Below are positions 1-10,724 of a DNA stretch of 64,000 nucleotides, one piece after another (the first letter of the stretch is position 1; every line of letters starts with the position of its first letter). The notes below the pieces were generated by a model. The model was not told where the DNA came from and did not search any database. It saw only the letters and a program-made list of their open reading frames with translations. Where the stretch lies: assembly GCA_020796225.1 (NCBI GenBank), contig CM036767.1, positions 28,925,253-28,989,252 of the forward strand. Reading direction: 5' to 3'. The stretch comes from Arion vulgaris. Taxonomy: Eukaryota > Mollusca > Gastropoda > Stylommatophora > Arionidae. The position numbers were made by a program, and so were the translations under genes.

Positions 1-860
1 ATTTAAAACCGGACAGTATTATTATTATTGACAGTATTTATTGGGCACCTTGTATGTAAAACCGGACAGTATTATTATTATTGACAGTATCTATGGGGCG
101 CATTGTATGTAAAACCGGACAGTATTATTATTATTGACAGTAATTTTTGGGCACCTTGTATGTAAAACCGGACAGTATTATTATTATTGACAGTATTTAT
201 TGGGCCTTTATGTAAAACCGAGCAGTATTATTATTATTGACAGTATTTATTGGGCACCTTCTATGTAAAACCGAGCAGTATTATTATTATTGACAGTATT
301 TATTGGGCACCTTCTATGTAAAACCGAGCAGTATTATTATTGACACTATTTATAGGTCGCCGTGTATATAAAACCGGACAGTATTATTATTATTGACAGT
401 ATTTATTGGGCACCTTGTATGTAAAACCGAGCAGTATTATTATTATTGACAGTATTTATTGGGCACCTTGTATGTAAAACCGGACAGTATTATTATTATT
501 GACAGTATTTATTGGGCACCTTGTATGTAAAACCGGACAGTATTATTATTATTGACAGTATCTATGGGGCGCATTGTATGTAAAACCGGACAGTATTATT
601 ATTATTGACAGTAATTTTTGGGCACCTTGTATGTAAAACCGGACAGTATTATTATTATTGACAGTATTTATTGGGCACCTTCTATGTAAAACCGAGCAGT
701 ATTATTATTATTGACAGTATTTATTGGGCACCTTCTATGTAAAACCGAGCAGTATTATTATTATTGACAGTATTTATTGGGCACCTTCTATGTAAAACCG
801 AGCAGTATTATTATTGACACTATTTATAGGTCGCCGTGTATATAAAAACATACAGTATTA
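1..860. repeat. 53-bp tandem satellite with higher-order structure
   Basis: About 16 tandem copies of a 53-bp monomer, each with an ATTATTATTATTGACAGTAT core followed by GTAAAACCG. Monomers differ in a patterned way (ggaca or gagca after the CCG; variants with ctatggggcgc, aatttttggg or tataggtcgcc). The order of variants recurs: the ctatggggcgc variant is near 88 and 559, and the tataggtcgcc variant near 342 and 816, so there is a higher-order unit of about 471-474 bp. The array begins before the window edge. No coding capacity is seen. Confidence 0.95.
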
Positions 861-2076
861 TCTGTTTTAAATAAGGATGCGCCTTTAATGTCCAGAAGTT
901 AAAGTCTCTTCAATTGTCCAGTTATTAATCTCCTATATTCTACGTCCGGACTAGTTTTCCATGTTTGAATCTTTACCTCGAAAACATTTTTCATATCCTG
1001 TTTATGAGCATCCTCTGTTTCTCGCAGATTTCAAGCAAGTATTGGCATCAATGTTGCCAAACGTCGCGCAGGCACTGACAATAGTTGTCGGTTTTGCTAG
1101 CGTTCTATGTCAAGACTTCGCTGAGCAATCCGTTTCAAACATGCTTCCATGTTCACTCACAGACTCGCTTGAAAGAGAAAGAAGAGAGGAGGAAGGAAGT
1201 CTTGGAAACTATCAGGCCAAAAAAAAAAAAAAACTACAAACAAATCTCAGATCCACTTTGCTCCGCGGCGGAGAAAGGGTCGCGTTCATGCTAGAAATAC
1301 TTTCTTTACTATTTATATGCAGCTCAAACTCTTACGTATTATTAGACGACATACAAGTCAACAAAAATAAGCCCGCCAAAACCTACTTTTCGATGGCTTT
1401 GTCTTGACCAGGGTCATGTTTTAAATATAATCTCCAACGAGAATTCTACAAGTAAATTGTAACGTTTGCTGACTATCGTGTAATATTTTCAGATGAGTAA
1501 CGTGTACGTACATAAGAAGGACATAAAGCCGACACGTAAGTACGTGAAATTGAATGTTTGTTGATAGCCGAACTATTGTTGAAATAGTCTGGTTAAGTTT
1601 AAGGTTGATTGATATTGTAAAAGTAAGATATATAATATAGATAGTAACAGATATGCTTATAAAAAACGTTTGAAAGTTTGTATTCTGAAAATGTTGAAAT
1701 GAGGATCTTGTAATAAAAAAAAAAAACTAATGTAAACGAAAATGCGTGTTATATATTTTTTTTAAAATGTAGCTTTCTTTGTCTATTCATTTCCTGCCCT
1801 TCTTTCAAATATTATGTACATATATGACTAACTCATAGCATAAAATACATAATATTATGCAGTTCAAACAGGAAGCAAATGTTATATCGACATACATTGT
1901 TACCGTTACAGTTTTTGTTAGAAAAGTACACAATAGAATAATATACCATTTTTTTTTACCTTTAGGTATATTATTGTCGAATGCGGTTTTAAGTCCGTAT
2001 TTTCCTTTGGGAGATATGAGCAAAGACATGTACATTCAGTATTACATAAGTAAGGAAAAATGAATGATTAAATATG
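861..2076. other. Intergenic, no supported gene
   Basis: AT-rich sequence with A/T homopolymer runs. A 148-codon open frame at 961-1407 (+) has no recognisable domain, contains a Lys run made by a poly-A tract, and lies in repeat-dense DNA. I do not call it a gene. No other structure is recognised. Confidence 0.5.
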
Positions 2077-2150
2077 ACAATAAACAAGTTTCGACCAAAT
2101 GCCTTTATCAAGATAACAAATACATACACAGAATACTAAATAGACTAAAA
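2077..2150 (-). mobile_element. Penelope-like element 3' tail fragment
   Basis: The complement carries the motif TGATAAAGGC...GGTCGAAAC (here slightly decayed). The same motif ends the Penelope-like copies at 30678-31148 and 48676-49404. Only the tail is left, and it abuts a SINE-related sequence. Confidence 0.55.
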
Positions 2151-2550
2151 CATAATTCTTACTAGGATGACAATAATTTCTAGTCCCATCGGAGGTGGAT
2201 AATAAAACATAATTCTTACTAGGATGACAATAATTTCTAGTCCCATCGGAGGTGGACAATAAAACATAGGTCCCGTGTTCAGGTTGAGCACGTACAAATC
2301 CCCTGGCAGTTGAAAATCCGTAAGAATAGACTGTAAAGCTGCTGCCCGGACAAAATTCATTTATAAGATTTCCTAATAAAATTGTTACCATCTTCTAATT
2401 TACATCGTGGAGGTAGGTGGTGGGGGGGCGGGTCGCTTGTGCTCCAGAGTTTGTTCAATGCCACTGAGATCTTCCTGTGTATGTTAGAAATCGAAGGACA
2501 CATGGTTATTCACCGAAGTACAATGGGGATGGCTCAGTCAATTAATCAAT
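2151..2550 (+). mobile_element. SINE family A, degenerate copy with internal 57-bp duplication
   Basis: It matches the body and tail of the better copies at 11154 and 19068: TTTCTAGTCC, TAAAACATAGGTCCCGTG, a GAGCACGTA block, a CTGCCCGGACAAAATTCATT block, CATCGTGG, AGATCTTCCT, then a tail ending in AATCAATTC. The tRNA-like head is missing. A 57-bp segment starting at CATAATTCTT is repeated (2151 and 2208), so the element carries an internal tandem duplication. Confidence 0.75.
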
Positions 2551-2551
2551 T

Positions 2552-2557
<6 letters not shown>

Positions 2558-2606
<49 letters not shown>

Positions 2607-2650
2607 TATACCCGTATATATGGTGTGTATGTAGATATATATATATAATA

Positions 2651-2684
<34 letters not shown>

Positions 2685-2732
2685 GGTGTATGTGTGTGTG
2701 TATGTGTGTATGTATGTATGTATGTATGTATG
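2558..2732. repeat. (TA)n / (TATG)n microsatellite
   Basis: Alternating TA repeats pass into TATG and TGTG repeats, directly after the tail of the SINE A copy. The open frames crossing it on both strands are simple-repeat artefacts. Confidence 0.95.
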
Positions 2733-2797
2733 TTTATCCGTCCAAGTAATTTTCCAAATGCAGAAGTTATTAACACATTGTACCTTGCATAAAGTTA

Positions 2798-3062
2798 AGT
2801 TGCAAAGTGGTTAAGCCCATTACCATGTGAGTCGAAGGTCGTGGGTTCAAATCCGGACCGCGCCGTTGTGTTCAAGAGTGCATTTTTTCCACAGACCCCT
2901 AGGATTGTTGCTGGAGCTACGGAGTTCATGCTTTGTGTAATACTCTCGGCAGCTGATGTGCCGTTTCACCGGAGAGGGACTTAGTCATATGGGGTAAAAC
3001 CCGGTGCAATGAAGTCAATCCTTCGGCTTAAAATCCTTTAAGCCTTGATAAATACTCGTACT
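2798..3062 (+). mobile_element. tRNA-derived SINE, family B
   Basis: A tRNA-like head has an A box (GTGGTTAAGCCCATTAC) and a B box (GGTTCAAATCC) at about 2807-2855. A body follows with ACTCTCGGCAG and GCCGTTTCACCGGAGAGG blocks, and a 3' part with CGGCTTAAAATCC. A second copy lies on the - strand at 30150-30325. Such elements are transcribed by RNA polymerase III and moved by LINE enzymes (family knowledge). Confidence 0.8.
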
Positions 3063-3939
3063 TCAAGACTGTATAGTGCAGCAGCATGGATATTTAAACA
3101 TTAGTCATCAATTATGTGTTCGTATTTCATGGGAAACAACTAGAAACATGATGGATTTAACATACAAAATTTTATGCTTGATACACTTCCCATATTACTC
3201 ATCCTATTTCTCATTATCGCATATTTGTTTCGTTTTGTTAATTTAGCTTTTATGATACTTTCGTTCCTTTATGGTTACACAGTGTTTCGCCATTATATTT
3301 CTAAGTTGTGTAGAGCCAACAGCTTAATAGGGCAGAAAATATCTCCGAAAATGTATTTCACACAAATTTACCAGCGACGCAGGCGTTTCTATCTTTCTTC
3401 TTCCTTTTCTCCAATCCTGTTTTGTCTGACAGCGTCAAGTCGTTTCTATATTGGTGTAGATTAATTAGATATAGTACATTTAGCCACTTGATATACCATG
3501 TTGGTAGCTCAAGTTGAACAGAAAGTTGAACGAACTCGTCTCGACACTAAAGTGAATTAATAAAAGAATTTGCAGCCCAGTAAAAAAAAGGCAAGTTTCC
3601 TTTCTGTGAAGAAGTAGCTACTGTAGCATTTTATATTATTTTGTTACACATTTATTCTTGTATAGTTATATTTTTCCTTTTTCTACTTGTAAACAATCTT
3701 ACTAAAATATCAAATGGTTTGTAATGAAAAACGATTTCAGTTGGGACAATATCTTCTCTCTCGTTTTCTACCATTTAAAAAAATGATATTCCTTTCATTT
3801 GTTGTTATAGGAATACTTATTCTTATTCCTCTTACTTTCCTTCTACTTTTAACATTTCTTTGTTCTTTACATCTTGTTCTTTTTCTTCTTATTATTATTA
3901 TTAATATTATCTTTAATATTATTATCTTTAATAATATTA
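3063..3939. other. Intergenic, nothing recognised
   Basis: T-rich sequence with short open frames of hydrophobic composition on both strands, as expected from poly-T-rich DNA. No domain, splice structure or repeat match is seen. Confidence 0.5.
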
Positions 3940-5610
3940 TTGCTGGAGAGAGGGAACATTTCCTCAGGACATGAGGGATGCAAAGATAGTGACACTCTAT
4001 AAAAACAAAGGGGATAAGGGGATTGTAACAACTACAGAGGCATCTCCCTTCTAAGCGTAACAGGCAAAGCTTTTGCACTAGTCCTTTCAAAACGACTACA
4101 GAAACTGGCGGAGCGTGTTCTTCCAGAGTCACAATTTGGATTCAGAGCTGGACGGTTAACAACTGACATGATATTTACCCTTCGACAGCTACAAGAGAAG
4201 TGCAGAGAGCAGAGCAAACCTCTATGTATTGCTTTCGTGGATCTGACTAAGACATTTGACACAGTCAGCAGGCCAAGTCTTTATAAAATATTGAAGCATA
4301 TTGGCTGTCCCCAAAGTTGCTCCAATTGATTGTTTCCTTCCATGAGGGCATGAAAGCCAGCATGCAGTTCGATGGCAGCACATCTAATAGTTTTGAGGTT
4401 AAGAGTGGAGTCAAGCAGGGCTGTGTCCTTGCCCCACTCTCTTTGGCATCTTCTTCGCAGTCCTTTTGAACCACGCCTTAGGGGAAACTGATGGTGATGT
4501 TTTCATCCGCACTAGATCTGATGTTTTCATCCGCACTAGAACTGATGTTTTCATCCGCACCTAGATCTTTTTTCATCCGAACTAGATCTGATGTTTTCAT
4601 CCGCACTAGATCTGATGTTTTCATCCGCACTAGATCTGATGTTTTCATCCGCACTAGATCTGATGGTTCACTGTTTAACTTGGCTCGCTTAAGAGCCAAG
4701 ACAAAAACGACGGAAATACTTCTCAAGGACCTCCTTTTCGCTGACGATGCTGCCTTAGTCGCCACAGTGAGACTACACTGCAATGTCTAATTAATAATTT
4801 ATCAAAGGCATGCGACCTCTTTTCTCTGACAATAAGTGTCTCCAAAACAGTTGTATTATGTCAGGGAGGTAAGACATCAAATATCACTTTAAATGGCAAC
4901 CATCTAACACCAGTTCAAAAATTCTGCTATCTTGGGTCCACGGTCACTGCCAGCCTTTCTCTTGATGAAGAAATCAACGCTCGTGTAGGGAGTGCGGCTA
5001 CTACATTCGGCATACTATCAAAGCGAGCGTGGGACAACACAAAACTGACATTGCAGACGAAGACTCAAATATATCGAGCCTGTGTAATTAGTTCTTTACT
5101 ATATGGCTCAGAAACATGGGTAGCCTACTCAAGACACGAGAGGAGACTTAACATCTTTCACCTTCGATGTCTCCGCAAGATTATGAACATCAGGTGGTAC
5201 GACAAGATAACCAACTCTGACGTACTACAACGTGCAAATCTGCCTTCCATCATGGGCATGCTCAGCAGTAGACAACTAAGATGGTTGGGACATGTGAGAA
5301 GAATGGAAACTTATCGCATACCAAAACAAATGTAGTTATGTGAACTTTCGGAGGGGAAGAGGCACCAGGGCAGACCACTGCTCAGATATAAAGGTGTCTG
5401 CAAAGCCTCAATGAAAAACTTTTCTATAGGTCCCAGCACATGGGAGGGACTGGCTGATGACAGAGTTGTGTGGAAAGCCAAATTACGAAAGGGTGCAGAG
5501 TCTTTTGAGAAGAGACTTATGTACGAGCTGAACGACAAGAGAGAAAAGCGAAAACTCAGAAGTTGTCACAGTAAAACACTTGCCAATTGACCGTCTGTAA
5601 AGATGAAAAG
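3940..5610 (+). pseudogene. 5'-truncated LINE reverse transcriptase (LINE family 1)
   Basis: Decayed non-LTR retrotransposon ORF2. Reading across frames, the order is: the pre-motif region (SQFGFRAGR, about 4130), RT motif A (FVDLTKTFDTVSR, about 4234-4272), motif B (SGVKQGCVLAP, about 4402-4435), catalytic motif C (LLFADDAALVAT, about 4732-4766), then the C-terminal region YLGSTVT, LLYGSETWVAYSRHERR, LRWLGHVRRM, ending at a stop near 5590. The endonuclease is absent. Frameshifts are visible near 4434 (one base lost after the motif B block), inside the minisatellite at 4494-4667, and near 4785. Reverse-strand 3' ends of the same family lie at 22205-22560 and 24581-24800. It is a dead copy, not a host gene. 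Confidence 0.9.
4494..4667 (+). repeat. 24-bp minisatellite inside the LINE RT
   Basis: Seven tandem copies of a 24-bp unit (GATGTTTTCATCCGCACTAG plus ATCT) sit between RT motifs B and C. In the RT frame each encodes DVFIRTRS, and the unexpanded reading continues into SDGSLFNLARLRAKTK. One copy has indels (about 4560-4575) that shift the frame. The unit length is a multiple of three, so the expansion itself would have preserved the frame. Confidence 0.9.
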
Positions 5611-5649
5611 GACCATATATTATTATTATAAAACTTGTTTTCTTTCTAA

Positions 5650-6065
5650 TCTTCGTCTCTTTTTACAAAAATTATTATTTCTTTTTTCTGGAATCTGATA
5701 TTGTCCCACAGACTGGATAATAGATTTATATAACGGGGTCTTGTGTGCGCATCGTCCATTGTATATTTTACTGCCTCTATTAATGATATGGTTCACCTTG
5801 TGCGTGGGTGAGCTTCTGCCTTGTATCCACTGTATCTGAATAGCATTACCTTTTGAGATGCACAGCCAATGTTGGTAATCTACTTTTCTTGTCGAACCAT
5901 TTAATTTGTAGTTTATTAATGTTCAGTACTGATGATGTACGCCCCTTTTCTCTGATGTCATTCCAAAATCGGTCTTTTTTTTAATACACCCAGCACTTGA
6001 CGTAGACACTTCATCTCTGTCGTGATTAGTTTCTTTCTATCATTTGATTCAAAGTCCGGTCTGGT
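5650..6065 (-). pseudogene. LINE family 2, C-terminal fragment
   Basis: The complement resembles the C-terminal region of the LINE at 7510-8115 and 50480-50945. It has blocks for the CLRxMLGVTRRD-like segment, the region preceding the conserved WFG-H motif, and the Arg/Pro-rich GRPRKRW segment, with many indels. Heavily decayed. Confidence 0.6.
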
Positions 6066-6104
6066 ACTAATAGGCCTGATTTTTTACTATCAGTGTCTAG
6101 TATA

Positions 6105-6722
6105 TTCTTTTCATTGTTGCCAGTGTACATTCTCTTCATTGTTACAACTATGTACAATCTCTTCATTGTTACAACTATGTAATACAATCTCTTCATTGTT
6201 ACAACTATGTACATTCTCTTCATTGTTACAACTGTGTAATACAATCTCTTCATTGTTAAACTTAATACATTCTTTCATTGTTACACGTGTAATACAATCT
6301 TTCATTGTTACAACTATGTAATACATCTCTTCATTTTACAACTGTGTAATACAATCTCTTCATTGTTACAACTGTGTAATACAATCTCTTCATTGTTACA
6401 ACTGTGTAATACAATCTCTTCATTTTACAATGTGTAATAAATCTCTTCATTGTTACAACTATGTAATACAATCTCTTCATTGTTACAACTGTGATCAATC
6501 TTCATTTTACACATGTTCATCTCTTCATTGTTAACGTATCACTATTACTATGTAATACAATCTCTTCATTGTTACAACTATGTAATACAATCTCTTCATT
6601 GTTACAACTGTGTAATACAATCTCTTCATTGTTATAACTATGTAATACAATCTCTTCATTGTTACAAGTGTGTAATACAATCTCTTCATTGTTACAACTG
6701 TGTAATACAATCTCTTCAATAC
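6105..6722. repeat. 30-bp tandem minisatellite
   Basis: About 20 copies of a 30-bp unit (TGTAATACAATCTCTTCATT plus GTTACAACTA). Copies at 6551-6720 are near-perfect. Those at about 6250-6540 carry many one- and two-base deletions, which may be true decay or low consensus quality. Open frames on both strands are repeat artefacts. Confidence 0.95.
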
Positions 6723-7045
6723 AATTAAAGCACTAACATGTTCCCTATTCTTGTATCTAATTAAAGCACAGAACATGTTCCCTATTCGTATATCTAATTA
6801 AAGACTAACATTTCCTATTCTTGTATCAATTAAACACGACATTTCCCTATTCTTGTATCTAATTAAAGACAGAACATGTTCTATTCGTATCTTAAGCACT
6901 ATATTCCATTCTCACTATTCAGTTATACTGCACTAATTAAAGCACAGAACATGTTCCCTATTCTTGTATCTAATTAAAGCACTAACATATTCCATATTCT
7001 TGCATCTAATTAAAGCACAGAACATGTTCATTTCCCTTTTAGTTA
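6722..7045. repeat. 37-bp tandem minisatellite
   Basis: About nine copies of a unit with AATTAAAGCACAGAACATGT, TCCCTATTC and TTGTATCT, directly adjoining the previous array. Copies alternate CACAGAACATG and CACTAACATG variants. Copies around 6800-6930 have many small deletions. Confidence 0.9.
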
Positions 7046-7142
7046 GTTACATATAATAGGGTCTTCTCTCTTCCGAGAAAGTTTTGAATTCAGAAAATGT
7101 CTCGTCTAATTGTACCTAAATCTCGTTCTAACCAAGTAACTT

Positions 7143-7357
7143 TGGCCCGTCTGCCCAGCGTGTTCGTAGCGCGTTGGACTACGGTGACTATCCCTCTGTG
7201 TGTGCGGGTTCAATTCCGCGGGATGGCAGAAAAAGCCACAGATTCCCTAGATTTACTGTGTTTCTGGTACCGAACCGAAGGGTTACGATGTCCATGGCAC
7301 CGAGCCGAAGAGCTGAAAAGCTCAAGTGCTTCTGGATCGGAAAAAAATGTTTTAAAA
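7143..7357 (+). mobile_element. tRNA-derived SINE, family C, with 13-bp target duplication
   Basis: A complete short SINE. The tRNA-like head (GTAGCGCGTTGGACTACGG; B box GGGTTCAATTCC) is followed by a body with AGAAAAAGCCACAG, GAACCGAAGGGTTACGATG and GAGCCGAAGAGCTG blocks and an A-rich end. It is bounded by perfect 13-bp direct repeats AACCAAGTAACTT at 7130-7142 and 7358-7370, a target-site duplication. Other copies: 26913-27122 and 52260-52432. Confidence 0.92.
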
Positions 7358-7509
7358 AACCAAGTAACTTATAATGTCCCCTTCTGACAAAGTTATCTAG
7401 ACTTTCCATCTATATAGTTAAATAGTCAAAATATCTTCTTCTGTCATCTTTTAATCCTTCAATCTGATCACGAGACACATCCAGTCTTCTAAAGTTTTCA
7501 TTTTCTGGC

Positions 7510-8115
7510 TTACAGATGGGACAATACAGATATCTCCATTAACAATCGCACATTAAAACATGTCAAAGACTTTACATACCTAGGGAGCATTTTTCAGCAA
7601 ATGGAAGAATAACTAATGAAATTCAACACAGATGCAACAGAGCAAATCAAATGATAGGACAATTGGCGCCAATTTTAAAATGCAAATATATCACCATGAA
7701 CATAAAAAGAGCAATGTTCAACACAGTCTGTCTCTCCACATTATGCTATCAGTGCCAAACCTGTACGCTGACATTAAATTACAGAAGAAAACTAATCACG
7801 GCAGAGATGAAATGTCTACTCAGAATGCTGGGGGTAACAAGAAGAGACTGGTTGAGAAATGAAGACATCAGGAAAAAGTGGGTACAACATCAGTATTGAA
7901 CTTCATCAAGAAACAAATTAAATGGTTCAGTCACATAAGCAGATTACCAACAGACAGTGCACATCAAAGAGCAATGTTGCTCCGATACAATGGATACAAA
8001 ACAATAGACCGCCCATGCAAAAGGTGGATCTAAGAGATAACAGAGGCACAAAAGGGCTCGTTCTAGAATTTTCTTCTTATCCTGACGCGGTGAGACAAAA
8101 CAGGATTAGATAAAA
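7510..8115 (+). pseudogene. LINE family 2, C-terminal region
   Basis: The 3' coding end of a non-LTR retrotransposon, broken by frameshifts. Readable blocks are: FTYLGSIF-like (about 7570), a QLAPIL region, a TLCYQCQTCTL region, EMKCLLRMLGVTRRDW (about 7806-7856), NEDIRKK, a FIKKQIKWF-like block (about 7900-7925), RLPTDSA-H-RAMLLRYNGYK and PCKRW. Homologues are at 42066-43180 (+), 50480-50945 (-), 5650-6065 (-) and 57010-57250 (-). Confidence 0.85.
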
Positions 8116-8164
8116 GAAAGCTGGGACAAGAACTCAATGATATGTTAGAACATAAATCACCTTA

Positions 8165-8530
8165 CAGAACAAATGTTCTGTCATTTTCGCAATATTGTGT
8201 GTGGCCATCGGGATGCTATACGTGAGCTTATATGATCCAGACCCGTACTGTCTCATTTTCTAACAGTCATGTTTATTGCTGATGATGGTTTTACATGTGA
8301 GTCACACAGCCTTATTTACGCCATCATGTGCAAACGGTGTAATCAGACTATATGTGTGAAACTGACAAGAAACTTGATGTTCGTTTTACGTCAACATCTA
8401 CGAAATGTATACAAAAGCCTTATGACCCCTGTAGCCACTCACTTCAATTGTACTGACCATTTGGAAGCTCATGGTATCCAAGTCACAGCCATCCGATCGT
8501 GTTTCTATGATAATAAAGTCGATGTGCTAT
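8165..8530 (+). pseudogene. Penelope-like element GIY-YIG endonuclease fragment
   Basis: The frame open from 8269 reads CESHSLIYAIMCKRCNQTI, then a LRQHLRN block, then TPVATHFNCTDH and VTAI. This matches the layout of the GIY-YIG nuclease that follows the RT in Penelope-like retroelements: a Cys pair around the core strand, an Arg-rich helix, and a Thr-Pro-x-x-x-His-Phe-Asn block. The second Tyr-Ile-Gly of the motif is degraded (Ile-Cys-Val here), so the site looks inactive. Downstream, the frame runs into non-coding tail sequence and a reverse-strand SINE at 8665. A truncated relative is at 30678-31148. Confidence 0.75.
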
Positions 8531-8664
8531 TTAAAGTTGTTGTATTTCTTTATACATTATCATGCGACCTCTTGGACTCAACACTATATTCTTATGCTTC
8601 TATTGTTATTATTCCGGTTATAAATTTCCGAAATTTTTCCTTTCATGTCACATTTTCATTATCT

Positions 8665-8850
8665 ATGAATCAAAATCGTGGCAAATACTGTTTACAGGAC
8701 GCAGCCAACAACAACAGTAAACGAGTCGTCGATTTTCTAGGCATCACTTATACGTTCAGTAATTTACTATTGCTTTCTGAACTGTGAGGTCTATTTTTAC
8801 AGTTCATAAAAATCCAAGGGAACTCATTTGCTTCTAAACTCACCCGTGTG
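8665..8850 (-). mobile_element. SINE family F, 3' body fragment
   Basis: The complement matches the body of the SINE at 13228-13490: ATCGTGGCA, AGTAAACGAG, GATTTTCTA, TTCAGTA.TTTGCCATTG, CTATTTTTACAGTTC. The tRNA-like head is not preserved. Confidence 0.7.
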
Positions 8851-8854
8851 GTGT

Positions 8855-9010
8855 CGGGGCCCGCAAGGGAAGCGAAGAATAGTACCACTGCAACCTACAA
8901 GGCATTTCGTAAGAGTCGACTAGGGTAGGAATCTAAGGAAGCTACCCTAGTAAATAAAAAGCGTTGTATAAATGAATGTGCCTACTTGTAGGCGCATAAC
9001 TGGCACAACG
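8855..9010 (+). mobile_element. SINE-like repeat, family L (conserved CGTAAGARKCGACT core)
   Basis: Blocks GTGTCGGGGCCCGCAAGG, GAAGAATAG, CCTACAAGGCATTTCGTAAG, AGTCGACTAGG, AATAAAAAGCG and TACTTGTAGGCGCATAA. The same blocks occur inverted at 28370-28540, and related ones at 29667-29915. The strongly kept TCGTAAGA-GCGACT core suggests a shared SINE central domain. Confidence 0.6.
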
Positions 9011-9091
9011 CACCATCGTTCTTTTGCTCAGATCACATACAAATCATACAGAGTGGTTAACAAGTTGTCGATATGGAACTTTCGAAGAAGT

Positions 9092-9598
9092 ATGATATCA
9101 GTTAGCAAAACCGCCGTATTGTATCCCATGTTGTTCTTGTTTCACTGTATGATATCTGTTAGCAGAACCGCTGTATTGTATCCCATGTTGTTCTTGTTTC
9201 ACTGTATGATATCTGTTAGCAGAACCGCCGTATTGTATCCCATGTTGTTCTTGTTTCACTGTATGATATCTGTTAGCAGAACCGTCGTATTGTATCCCAT
9301 GTTGTTCTTGTTTCACTGTATGATATCTGTTAGCAGAGCCGTCGTATTGTATCCCATGTTGTTCTTGTTTCACTGTATGATATCTGTTAGCAGAACCGCC
9401 GTATTGTATCCCATGTTGTTCTTGTTTCACTGTATGATATCTGTTAGCAGAACCGCCGTATTGTATCCCATATTGTTCTTGTTTCACTGTATGATATCTG
9501 TTAGCAGAACCGCTGTATTGTATCCCATGTTGTTCTTGTTTCACTGTATGATATCTGTTAGCAGAACCGCCGTATTGTATCCCATGTTGTTCTTGTAT
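9092..9598. repeat. 57-bp tandem minisatellite (nine copies)
   Basis: Nine near-identical 57-bp units with TGATATCTGTTAGCAGAACC, GTATTGTATCCCATGTTG and TTCTTGTTTCACTGTA. The period is 19 codons with no stop in the frames used, so long open frames exist on both strands (8972-9631 + and 9098-9622 -). Differences between copies are mostly amino-acid-changing in the - frame (Gly/Ser/Asp at one site, His/Tyr at another). I see no start context, splice signal or known domain, so I treat it as a non-coding array. Confidence 0.92.
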
Positions 9599-9829
9599 TA
9601 TTATTTTCTTTACAAATGTCATTTTATTTAAATGTTGCTTATCTTGTTTGTGTATCTTGTAAAACTGTCTTACTTTGTGTGTTTACGTATTTAACCAGAT
9701 TTAGTGTGTTTGATTAAAGTTGCAAGATTTATTTGACTTTTTGATCATATCTGGAGATATACTGTAACCCGTATTAGAACTGTGATTAAAGCTGCATGCA
9801 TGAAATAAGAAGATCACTCCTTTAGAATG

Positions 9830-9990
9830 ATTCTCTCCTTCTCTTCTTCTCTTCCACCATTTACTTCTTTATAGAAGTGTTTAGAGCGGAGGGGGGTGGT
9901 AGTAATCTTGTGTGTGCTTGTTCTAATGCCCTTTGTAAGCTGTTATTCATTTTCTTGAGACTATTCTTGATGCTGTCGCTCTATCTTTAG
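9830..9990 (-). mobile_element. LINE family 6, 3' end fragment
   Basis: It shares the blocks CTTCTCTTCCACCATTTACT, TCTTTATAGAAGTG, AATCTTGTGTGTGCTTG and CTTTGTAAGCTG with the - strand LINE copies at 24890-25510 and 45890-46445, where the adjoining coding part is intact enough to read. Confidence 0.7.
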
Positions 9991-10029
9991 AATGATTGAC
10001 TTCCATATATTCTTTGATTGGTTAGTCTC

Positions 10030-10145
10030 ATCTTTCCAAGTCTCGATAAAGGCCTTTTGGTAGAAACGTTGCTGTGTATTGTCATTATTTTTGTATTTTG
10101 TAAAGCTACAATACTTTGTTATTACGTGTTTCGCCTATTTCCAAG
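10030..10145 (+). mobile_element. Penelope-like element 3' tail
   Basis: Contains CGATAAAGGCCTTTTGGTAG, AACGTTGCTGTGTATTGTC, TTTTGTATTTTGTAAAGC and ACTTTGTTATTACGTGTTTC. The same tail ends the copies at 30678-31148 and both arms of 48676-49404. A weaker, partial relative lies at about 9640-9700. Confidence 0.7.
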
Positions 10146-10724
10146 TCTAGAGAAAGTTTAAAAATGTTGAATAAAAGTTGCATTGATACTTAAACTGGCT
10201 GGCCACATCTTGACATGTCTAAAGAAAGAAATCAAATTGGGGATGGAAGGGGTGAGGGGATAAAAATAGACAGTTACAGACGATAATCATAGCTAGAAAC
10301 ATTCCATTTATTTTGGCCTTTACCTGCTAAAAGGGGAAGAAACTCGGAATCTATGTAAGCAAAAGAGGAAGAAACTCGAATATTCTATCTAGTACCAGCC
10401 AGAAAGAGGTCATTTCTTATTTCTTTGTTCGTGAGCTCTCGTCTCGACTCACACGTACGTATGACATCAGCCTGCAGTCTGTGAAGTATGCCACGTCTAG
10501 CAGGAATCGGGTTACCTCTCTTAGCAGAAGCTGGGGTTATTAAGAAAGGAAACAGCTGGCTAGGCACTCAATTTGGCCATCAGGTCTGGGCGACTGACTT
10601 AGCATATTTCGTTCAGATGCCTTGGTACAGTGAACAACATCTCCAGATAGTGTAAGAATGTTGCACGAAGCATATTTAATGTTGACGCAATGAAATAACA
10701 GAATGAGTACATTTTAATCAAGAG
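10146..10724. other. Intergenic, nothing recognised
   Basis: No domain, repeat partner or RNA gene was recognised in this stretch. Confidence 0.4.

Noticed and set aside
961..1407. 148-codon open frame on the + strand
   Set aside because: No recognised domain, a poly-Lys made by an A run, no splice or homology support. A second frame overlaps the same poly-A. Could be chance.
8269..8787. 172-codon open frame as a host gene
   Set aside because: The first half is a Penelope-type GIY-YIG fragment and the second half reads through a reverse-strand SINE, so it is transposon debris.
9098..9622. Protein with nine 19-residue repeats on the - strand
   Set aside because: Equally open on the other strand; replacement changes dominate between copies; no start or splice context.
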